This document shows, piece by piece, positions 1 to 5,103 of a DNA stretch of 5,458 nt. The DNA is from Chitinophagaceae bacterium (GTDB lineage Bacteria; Bacteroidota; Bacteroidia; Chitinophagales; Chitinophagaceae). Position 1 is the first letter of the stretch; every line of letters starts with the position of its first letter. The translations under genes and the position numbers were made by a program. The DNA lies in contig JASLDA010000021.1 of the NCBI GenBank assembly GCA_030151745.1, forward strand, positions 1 to 5,458, in the 5' to 3' direction. The notes below the pieces were generated by a model. It was not told where the DNA came from. It saw only the letters and a list, made by a program, of their open reading frames with translations, and ran no database searches.

Positions 1-19
1 AAAAGAGGTTCGTCACGAC

Positions 20-70
20 AAAAAAAGGGCCGCTTAACGATCTGTCACGGGCAGCGCTGTCGAAGGACAG
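20..70 (-). terminator. Weak candidate transcription end for the PKD-protein gene
   Basis: Just after the TAG stop of the minus-strand gene there is a small perfect hairpin, CTGTC-CTTC-GACAG when read on the minus strand (plus positions 57-70). A run of seven T on the minus strand (plus 20-26) follows about 30 bases later. The stem is only 5 bp and the T run does not abut it, so this is not a textbook intrinsic terminator. It is simply the only terminator-like arrangement in the 74 bases past the gene. An 8-bp palindrome, CAGCGCTG (52-59), overlaps one arm and could compete with the hairpin. Confidence 0.22.
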
Positions 71-74
71 GCTC

Positions 75-824
75 CTAGTGATTTCGCTGGTACTCGACGC
101 CATTGTCGAGATCCGGCAGGCCATTATTGCCGTGCGGCTTGGACTTTGCGGGTTGCGCAGGCTTGGGCTTAGGCATCGTCATAGGCTGTGCCGGCCTGGG
201 CTGCGGGGCCGGCGCGGCCACGGGAGCGGCGGCGGCCAGCACCGCTATACTCTTGCGGGCTTCATGGTCCGGATTGGTCGTCTTCAATACGATGGTCCTT
301 ACGCCCGCGGAGCCGAAGGCATAGGTGACATTGCCGCCCTTGTCTGTTCTGCCAGCCATGTGCGCATCGCCTTCGACATGCCATTCGTAGCCCGCAGCGG
401 CCATATCGCTTTCGAACTTCGCGGGCTTGCCAACCTGCATCTCGTCAGGTCCCAGGATGGAAGGCGCTGCCGAAGCGGCGACCGGCGCCTGGCTGCTCTC
501 GACGAGGACGGTATCCGTCTTCTCGTTCTTGAGCACGCCGAAAGAACCGTAGACGGTATGCTTGACGATATACATGCCCGGCGCGGCGTAAGTATGCGAT
601 CCCGAAGCCAGGGCGCTGTACTCTCCGTCTCCGAAATCCCATTTCCAGCGATTGGCGTCCTCCGTCAGATCCTGGTACGAGATACTGTCAGATACCGTGA
701 TCCCGCCGCGGGGCTTGATGGTGTAGCGGATACCTTCATGCTTGTAATACATTTTCCGGTACAGGAAGAAACCCAGCGATGCAGCGCAAAACACGGCGAT
801 CAGGATTATAAGACGCTTATCCAT
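75..824 (-). CDS. Membrane-anchored PKD-domain protein
   Basis: This is a 249-residue protein of unknown specific function. Residues 5-22 form one hydrophobic segment directly after MDKR and before RK, which fits an N-terminal signal anchor with the rest of the protein outside the cytoplasm. Residues about 35-110 are a PKD-type beta-sandwich with the hallmark WDFGDG at 62-67 and the HTYAAPGMY turn near 77-85. Residues about 120-196 look like a second, degenerate PKD/Ig-like domain (YEWHVEGD, then YAFGSAGVRTIVL). Residues about 198-230 are a Pro/Ala/Lys-rich linker reminiscent of envelope-spanning proteins. The frame is open further upstream to an ATG at 893, but 824 is preferred: it places the signal anchor at the N-terminus, is preceded by an A-rich stretch, and lies downstream of a good promoter (854-885) that sits inside the longer frame. 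PKD domains usually mediate protein or polysaccharide contacts. The gene diverges from the CIS operon, so an anchoring role is possible but inferred. Confidence 0.85.
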   Translation of the reverse strand: MDKRLIILIAVFCAASLGFFLYRKMYYKHEGIRYTIKPRGGITVSDSISYQDLTEDANRWKWDFGDGEYSALASGSHTYAAPGMYIVKHTVYGSFGVLKNEKTDTVLVESSQAPVAASAAPSILGPDEMQVGKPAKFESDMAAAGYEWHVEGDAHMAGRTDKGGNVTYAFGSAGVRTIVLKTTNPDHEARKSIAVLAAAAPVAAPAPQPRPAQPMTMPKPKPAQPAKSKPHGNNGLPDLDNGVEYQRNH

Positions 825-853
825 TTTTCGGTAGGACAGATGTGTGTGTGCCT

Positions 854-885
854 CAAATGTACGGTACGACCTCTGATCCCGGAAA
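854..885 (-). promoter_or_regulatory. Bacteroidota-type promoter of the PKD gene
   Basis: Read on the minus strand, TACATTTG (plus 854-861) matches the Bacteroidota -7 consensus TAnnTTTG exactly. Twenty bases upstream is TTTC (plus 882-885), a one-mismatch version of the -33 element TTTG, within the usual 19-21 spacing. Transcription would start roughly at 845-848, giving a leader of about 20-25 bases to the ATG at 824. This site decides the start codon, because a start at 893 would lie upstream of the promoter. The call rests on pattern matching only. Confidence 0.6.
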
Positions 886-901
886 GGAAACATCGATGCA
901 T

Positions 902-915
902 CCCGGCTTGCCGGG
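902..915. repeat. Perfect GC-rich dyad, possible operator
   Basis: CCCGGC and GCCGGG are exact inverted repeats separated by TT. As RNA, the same bases would form a 5-bp stem closed by a CUUG tetraloop. As DNA, the element sits just upstream of the predicted -33 box of the PKD gene promoter. It directly abuts the overlapping palindromes CATCGATG/GATGCATC at 891-902. The position suits a regulator binding site. Confidence 0.4.
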
Positions 916-1045
916 GTATCAGGAAATCGAAGTCCCCGAATGATGTGAACTGAGGTCTGGAAAAGCAGCGCGAATTTGCAGCATGTGATTGCAAAGCGGC
1001 TGATATTACGAAAGGCGATTGATCATTACAATGAATGGTCTATAC

Positions 1046-1104
1046 GAAGGGAAAATATTTTTTTGTAAAACCCTTCATCTTTTATAATACAACCGCTACT
1101 TTAG
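1046..1104 (+). promoter_or_regulatory. Candidate promoter/operator region of the CIS operon
   Basis: This is the most AT-rich stretch of the window. A 6-bp inverted repeat, GAAGGG (1046-1051) and CCCTTC (1071-1076), flanks the 10-bp palindrome AAAATATTTT (1052-1061) and a TTTG (1062-1065) that could serve as a -33 box. TATAAT (1083-1088) follows 17 bases after the TTTG, and TACTTTAG (1097-1104) is one mismatch from the Bacteroidota -7 element TAnnTTTG. No single pair gives both good boxes and ideal spacing, so the exact promoter is uncertain. If a promoter is here, the dyad would overlap its upstream box and could act as an operator. Confidence 0.35.
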
Positions 1105-1117
1105 AACAGCAGATGAC

Positions 1118-1144
1118 TCCCGGATTATGCCCTGCATTCCGGGA
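1118..1144 (+). promoter_or_regulatory. Hairpin in the CIS operon leader
   Basis: TCCCGGA (1118-1124) pairs perfectly with TCCGGGA (1138-1144). Inside it, ATGC (1127-1130) pairs with GCAT (1134-1137) around a 3-base loop, CCT. The result is 11 base pairs interrupted only by a 2-base TT bulge. No T run follows, so it is not an intrinsic terminator. It ends 59 bases before the first structural gene, in the presumed untranslated leader, where it could affect mRNA stability or translation, or bind a regulator. Confidence 0.45.
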
Positions 1145-1203
1145 ACTTGACAGACGGTGGTACGTGTTGGCATAGCGAAATTCATAAACCCTGTTCGCAC
1201 GAC

Positions 1204-1803
1204 ATGATAGACCAGACCCTGAAGTTCCTCGCGGACGAGATCAACCTGTATCTCGCCCAACAGCCAGGCCTGAGCTTAGGCGACGCCAGCCTGGTGCTGG
1301 GGAACGCTTCCCGCATCTTTGATACCGACCCCAACAGCGGTGACAACAACCTGCAAAACCGGGCCATCATATCCCTGGTAAACGTCGAGGAAGACCGCAT
1401 CAGCCGGTCGCATGAGCCGTTCACACGCACGATAACGGGAGTCGAGTATGCCGAGCCGCCGGTGTTCCTGAACCTGTATGTGCTGTTCGTCGTAAACATG
1501 CGCAATCACGAAGCGGCGACCCGCTGGCTTTCCGCCATTATCCGCTTCTTCCAGCACCAGAGCGTCTTCACCCCGCTCAGCCATCCGGCCCTCAATCCGG
1601 CGATTCCGCAGCTGAGCGCCGCGATGCAGAGCCTCAGCTTCGAGCAGGCCAACCAGCTTTGGAGCACCCTGGGCGGCAAGTATCTCCCTAGCGTGCTCTA
1701 CAAGATCCGCCAGATCAGCGTGGACGAAGGCGCCGCCATGACAGGGGCGGGCTATATCCGCAGCGTCACCATTAACGACCGTACCAAGCAGCCCATCTCA
1801 TGA
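1204..1803 (+). CDS. DUF4255 / Pvc16-like CIS cap (tube-sheath terminator) protein
   Basis: This 199-residue protein is recognised as the DUF4255 (Pvc16_N) family. Members such as Afp16/Pvc16 terminate the tube and sheath at the end distal to the baseplate and fix particle length. Visible family features are an N-terminal helix (MIDQTLKFLADEIN), the NRAIISLVNVEED strand and turn near 52-64, the hydrophobic PPVFLNLYVLFVV strand at 85-97, a helix with FFQHQSVF near 115-122, and LSFEQANQLWSTLGGKY at 144-160 followed by LPSVLYKIR. The frame can be extended to a TTG at 1147, but the added residues do not look like the family, while the ATG at 1204 gives the usual N-terminus. There is no Shine-Dalgarno motif, as is common in Bacteroidota. 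Its stop codon overlaps the next start codon (ATGA), so the two proteins are probably translationally coupled. The family assignment is firm; the cap role is by homology. Confidence 0.87.
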   Translation: MIDQTLKFLADEINLYLAQQPGLSLGDASLVLGNASRIFDTDPNSGDNNLQNRAIISLVNVEEDRISRSHEPFTRTITGVEYAEPPVFLNLYVLFVVNMRNHEAATRWLSAIIRFFQHQSVFTPLSHPALNPAIPQLSAAMQSLSFEQANQLWSTLGGKYLPSVLYKIRQISVDEGAAMTGAGYIRSVTINDRTKQPIS

Positions 1804-2960
1804 CGAGCACCTATGCCATACTCGCTACCGTCGAGCTGCTGCACGAATATTACACGGACAGCCGCAGCCCGGATTTCAGCCTCGGGCCGGACGCCGCGAC
1901 GGACGCCGTTCTGCGGGGATCCGGCATTCTCAGCCGGACGCTCGGAAACGCACTGGTGCTGCTGGCGAAAGTCGATGAGTCGGGGGTAATGGACCGCCCG
2001 CTGCCGAAGAGCGCAGCTCTCCGCTTCGAACTGAACCTGGAGCAGCCGCGCATGCTCAACTATACGAACCTCGAGCTGCCCGAAGGGTACTGCTACCTGT
2101 TCGGCAACCGGTTCCTGACCGGCCTAGGAGAAGAGAAGCACCTGAACCGTCCCGTACCTGCCTACAGCACGACGGCGGACTACCCGATCGCCGCGCTGGT
2201 ATCCCGGGCCGGCACAGTCTACGAGGCGATCCTGCCGGTCAGCCGGAACGATCACGCACCTGGAGATACGGATTACTGGGATCCGCGGTCTGCCGGGCAG
2301 TACGTGCACCGCGGCGACCTGGTCCGCCGCAGCGACGGCCGCCTGCAGCTGAGCCCCAGCCCGGCCAGAAGCTTCGACATCGAAGTATTCGCCTTCAACC
2401 CCGCAACCGGCGCCACTGACATACCGGCAGGGACTGCGCAGCACCAGTCGTTCGAATCCCCCGTTTCGGCACTTGGCATGGACCTGACGAACCTTCCGAC
2501 CGGCCTGTACCGCATCCGGGTGAACGGGGAAGATTTTGAATACTGGCTCGACCGGGAAGGCAGCCAGGCCCGCAGTCTCGGCGTCGTCGAGCTCTGGAAC
2601 GACCAGGATCCCGCCGGCGGCTTCAGCCTCGTCGACAGCGCCGGGCGGCCCGCAGGCACGAGGTTCATCCTCCGCTTCGCCAACCGGCTGGCGGTCTGGA
2701 AATACCGTCTGCGCACCGATACGGCCACCGACGTCTCCATCCCGGGCCAGCCCGGCGCATTCGTACCAGGAGGCGCTCCCCGGGAATTCATCTCCGCCCG
2801 CCCCCTGCCGCTGCGCCAGCAGGCAGTACGCAATATCCAGCTGATGCGCGGAGCAGACATCCTCGCCACGCGGCTCGCCAACCCGCCGCCGGAGCGCATT
2901 TCGATGCATACCAGCGCCGGCAACTCCTGGTATTGCGCCGAGATGATGCTCAACTACTAG
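1800..2960 (+). CDS. Uncharacterised CIS-cluster protein between cap and sheath
   Basis: This 386-residue protein belongs to no family whose function I can name. Its N-terminus, ELLHEYYTD with PDFSLGPDA shortly after and then LGNALVLLAKVDESG at 47-62, resembles, from memory, unannotated proteins found in Bacteroidota CIS clusters. No signal peptide, membrane segment, catalytic motif or coiled coil is visible. Alternating hydrophobic strands and many Gly/Pro turns suggest a mostly beta protein. Residues about 1-90 look like one domain, a middle part includes YWDPRSAGQYVHRGDLV (159-175), and a C-terminal part includes LTNLPTGLYRIRVNG (229-243), LWNDQDPAGGF (265-275) and VWKYRLR (299-305). The start overlaps the cap gene stop by 4 bases and the sheath gene begins 45 bases after its stop. 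Position suggests a structural or assembly factor, possibly at the cap end of the particle. This is inference from context, and an accessory or surface role is equally open. Confidence 0.9.
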   Translation: MTSTYAILATVELLHEYYTDSRSPDFSLGPDAATDAVLRGSGILSRTLGNALVLLAKVDESGVMDRPLPKSAALRFELNLEQPRMLNYTNLELPEGYCYLFGNRFLTGLGEEKHLNRPVPAYSTTADYPIAALVSRAGTVYEAILPVSRNDHAPGDTDYWDPRSAGQYVHRGDLVRRSDGRLQLSPSPARSFDIEVFAFNPATGATDIPAGTAQHQSFESPVSALGMDLTNLPTGLYRIRVNGEDFEYWLDREGSQARSLGVVELWNDQDPAGGFSLVDSAGRPAGTRFILRFANRLAVWKYRLRTDTATDVSIPGQPGAFVPGGAPREFISARPLPLRQQAVRNIQLMRGADILATRLANPPPERISMHTSAGNSWYCAEMMLNY

Positions 2961-3005
2961 CCGGCCGAACCTCCACCTTTCCTTCCGCTAAAACTCCTTT
3001 CCACT

Positions 3006-5030
3006 ATGGCAACATCCTACAAAACACCCGGGGTCTTCATTGAAGAAATCCCCAAATTCCCGCCTTCCATCGCCGCGGTGGAAACAGCGATTCCCGCATT
3101 CATCGGGTATACGGCGAAAGCCGAGAAAGACGGCGAATCCCTGATCTGCAAGCCGACGCGCATCAGCTCCCTGCTCGAGTTCACCACTTATTTCGGCGAA
3201 GGAACAGCGCCGGAGGAGATCGTCGTCATCACCGATACCGCGGCAAATAACTACGCCGTCACCTCGGTCGAGATCGACGGCGGCAACCGCTTCTATACCT
3301 ACGATTCCGTACGCCTGTTCTACGACAACGGCGGCGGCGACTGTTATATCGTGTCGACGGGACTCTGCGACACCGGCGACGGCGTCGCTATCGGCGAGGC
3401 GGACGGGATTCCCATGGGGTTGCTCAGCGGGCTGGCAGTGGTGGAGAAAGAGGACGAGCCGACGATCCTGCTGTTCCCGGACGCCGTGAGCATGGACGAA
3501 GCCTCGTTCTACGCCCTGCAGCAGGCCGCGCTGATGCAATGCGCAAAGCTGCAGGACCGGGTGGCTGTATTCGACCTCCAGGAGAATATGGCCGACAGCC
3601 TTTCCGACGCGGTACAGAGCTTCCGGAACAGCATCGGCATCAATGCCCTCAAGTACGGCATGGCCTACGGCCCCTGGGTCTATACGGCCTATACGCGCGA
3701 CGTGGACTACGACATGCTGAAAGATAACGTCTACCTGGGCTCCGAAAGCGCCGGCAACAAGCTGGATCTTAAAACGCTTACTTCCGACCCGGATGTGAAC
3801 GCGCTGGTCACGGCCCTGGAGAACGCCATTACAGACACCGATACCGTTCAGTCCAAGATAGACGAGATCCGTGCATCGAGCGCCACCATGGCCGACCAGC
3901 TCAAGACCCTTACGGACGCGGCTAACAACGCAGCCTCCGACGCGGATCGCAAAACGGCCTTGAACGATATGCTGGCATTCGTGCGCGGGGCCGCGCTGGG
4001 CCTGTATTCGGACTGGAACGCCGCGGGTGCGTACAAGGGAAGCCTGCTGAACAACGACGTGCAGAGCTACGGGAAATCGCCCGCCCTCTGGAAAGGCGGC
4101 ATGAGCAGCCTCATCGCCCTGGAGCGCAACGAAGACGTGCGCGCGATCACCGAGCTGGACGACGCCGACACCCTGGCATTGTACACGGCGCTCGGCAGCA
4201 CGAGCTGGCTCGGCAGCGCCGCATCCGGGGTAGCCGCAAGCTCCAAGCACTATTCGGCTGGCAGCGCTACGGCCGCCCAGCAGGTCCGCATGATCGGCAT
4301 GGACCTGACGACGGCATTCAACAGCATCATCAACTACGTCAATACCATCCAAAGCTCCGCCGCCGCATACCGGAAAGCGGCCCAGGACGCCCTCTACCAG
4401 CGCCATCCCTATATCAGCAAATGGGTGAACGCCGTCAAGCGGGAGCTGGGCAAGGTTCCCCCAAGCGGGGCCGTTGCCGGCGTATATGCCCGCGTGGACA
4501 ATGCCCGCGGCGTGTGGAAGGCCCCGGCCAACGAGAGCCTGAACAGCGTCACAGGCCCCGTTTACACGGTAAGCGCCGAAGAGCAGGCCGGCATGAATGT
4601 CGATCCTACCGCGGGAAAATCGATTAATATCATCCGCAGCTTCATAGGGAAAGGAACCCTGATCTGGGGCGCCCGGACCCTGGCCGGGAACGACAACGAA
4701 TGGCGCTACGTCAACGTCCGCCGTTTCTTCAACATGGTCGAAGAAAGCTCGAAGAAGGCCTCGGAGCAGTTCGTATTCGAGCCGAACGACGCCAACACCT
4801 GGGTCAAGGTGCAGGGCATGATCGAGAACTTCCTGACGACCATGTGGCGACAGGGAGCGCTGCAGGGCGCCAAGCCGGAGCATGCATTCTATGTAGCCGT
4901 CGGGCTCGGGAAGACCATGACGGCGCTGGACATCCTCGAGGGCCGCATGATCGTGGAGATCGGCATGGCCGTCGTCCGTCCTGCCGAATTCATCATCCTG
5001 CGCTTCAGCCATAAGATGGCCGAAAGCTGA
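3006..5030 (+). CDS. Contractile tail sheath protein with large internal insertion
   Basis: This 674-residue protein is the contractile sheath subunit of the injection system (phage tail sheath family, Pvc2-4-like). The N-terminus has the family's TPGVFIEEI (7-15) and AIPAFIGYT (28-36). The core continues through FYDNGGGDCYIVS (105-117) to LKYGMAYGPWVYTAYTRDVD (215-234). After a long insertion the core resumes at KVPPSGAVAGVYARVD (483-498) and RGVWKAPANE (501-510). The C-terminal domain shows SFIGKGTLIWGARTL (545-559), WRYVNVRRFF (566-575), MWRQGALQGAKP (613-624) and, near the end, RPAEFIILRFSHKM (658-671), the part that in related sheaths contacts the tube and neighbouring subunits. Typical Pvc/Afp sheaths are roughly 350-480 residues, so the extra length lies mainly at about 235-470. 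Only one sheath gene precedes the tube. No Shine-Dalgarno motif is present; a pyrimidine-rich spacer precedes the ATG. Confidence 0.97.
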   Translation: MATSYKTPGVFIEEIPKFPPSIAAVETAIPAFIGYTAKAEKDGESLICKPTRISSLLEFTTYFGEGTAPEEIVVITDTAANNYAVTSVEIDGGNRFYTYDSVRLFYDNGGGDCYIVSTGLCDTGDGVAIGEADGIPMGLLSGLAVVEKEDEPTILLFPDAVSMDEASFYALQQAALMQCAKLQDRVAVFDLQENMADSLSDAVQSFRNSIGINALKYGMAYGPWVYTAYTRDVDYDMLKDNVYLGSESAGNKLDLKTLTSDPDVNALVTALENAITDTDTVQSKIDEIRASSATMADQLKTLTDAANNAASDADRKTALNDMLAFVRGAALGLYSDWNAAGAYKGSLLNNDVQSYGKSPALWKGGMSSLIALERNEDVRAITELDDADTLALYTALGSTSWLGSAASGVAASSKHYSAGSATAAQQVRMIGMDLTTAFNSIINYVNTIQSSAAAYRKAAQDALYQRHPYISKWVNAVKRELGKVPPSGAVAGVYARVDNARGVWKAPANESLNSVTGPVYTVSAEEQAGMNVDPTAGKSINIIRSFIGKGTLIWGARTLAGNDNEWRYVNVRRFFNMVEESSKKASEQFVFEPNDANTWVKVQGMIENFLTTMWRQGALQGAKPEHAFYVAVGLGKTMTALDILEGRMIVEIGMAVVRPAEFIILRFSHKMAES

Positions 5031-5068
5031 GCTCCGCCCGCAACCAATCCTTCATTCCTAAACCAAAG

Positions 5069-5094
5069 CCTGCGGCGCGGTTTGCAGCCGCAGG
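5069..5094 (+). promoter_or_regulatory. Strong hairpin between sheath and tube genes
   Basis: CCTGCGGC (5069-5076) pairs perfectly with GCCGCAGG (5087-5094). The stem can gain two more pairs (5077-5078 with 5084-5085) past a single bulged A, leaving a GGTTT loop. It lies in the 73-base spacer, only 9 bases before the tube ATG, and no T run follows, so it is not a standard terminator. It could stabilise a processed tube mRNA, reduce read-through, or control access to the tube start codon. The tube and sheath are needed in large and similar numbers, so a control point here is plausible but unproven. Confidence 0.5.
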
Positions 5095-5103
5095 TACCAC
5101 ACT

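Larger units (their letters stand above)
825..1203. promoter_or_regulatory. Divergent intergenic regulatory region
   Basis: These 379 bases separate the PKD gene (minus) from the CIS operon (plus), and I see no convincing gene in them. The region is clearly richer in A/T than the flanking genes, most of all at 1050-1090. It carries several symmetrical elements: overlapping palindromes CATCGATG and GATGCATC (891-902), the dyad CCCGGC-TT-GCCGGG (902-915), TTTGCA-N9-TGCAAA (975-995), GAAGGG-N19-CCCTTC (1046-1076), and a leader hairpin (1118-1144). A short (TG)5 tract lies at 841-850, in the presumed 5' leader of the PKD gene. The density of dyads suggests regulator binding sites, but no regulator can be named from the sequence. 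Confidence 0.7.

Noticed and set aside
841..850. (TG)5 dinucleotide tract in the PKD gene leader as a phase-variation switch
   Set aside because: Five units are too few to expect frequent slippage, and the tract lies outside the coding region and outside the -33/-7 spacer.
78..953. Plus-strand open frame of 291 codons opposite the PKD gene
   Set aside because: It is a low-complexity Arg/Gly/Leu-rich translation with no motif. The minus-strand frame has a signal anchor, the WDFGDG motif and a matching promoter.
1031..1087. 18-codon reading frame beginning ATGAATGGT
   Set aside because: It overlaps the AT-rich candidate promoter and dyad, and has no context supporting translation.
1147..1180. 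TTGACA (1147-1152), identical to the E. coli -35 consensus
   Set aside because: No acceptable -10 or Bacteroidota -7 element lies at a suitable distance (the bases there read GCATAGCGAAA), so it is probably chance.
1147..1203. TTG start at 1147 for the DUF4255 gene
   Set aside because: It would add 19 residues unlike the family N-terminus. The ATG at 1204 gives the normal start.
2124..2909. Minus-strand open frame of 261 codons opposite the 386-residue gene
   Set aside because: It is a shadow frame with no recognisable domain. The plus-strand gene is coupled to its neighbours and its N-terminus resembles CIS-cluster proteins.
4899..4920. GLGKTMT in the sheath C-terminal domain resembles a Walker A nucleotide-binding loop
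   Set aside because: The spacing does not fit GxxxxGK[ST]: the first glycine is missing. The segment lies within the sheath C-terminal domain, so an ATPase is not implied.
2988..5012. Minus-strand open frame of 674 codons opposite the sheath gene
   Set aside because: It mirrors the sheath gene almost exactly. Long antisense frames are expected in GC-rich coding DNA, and its translation is rich in His, Gly, Val and Arg with no recognisable domain. The sheath frame has clear family motifs throughout.
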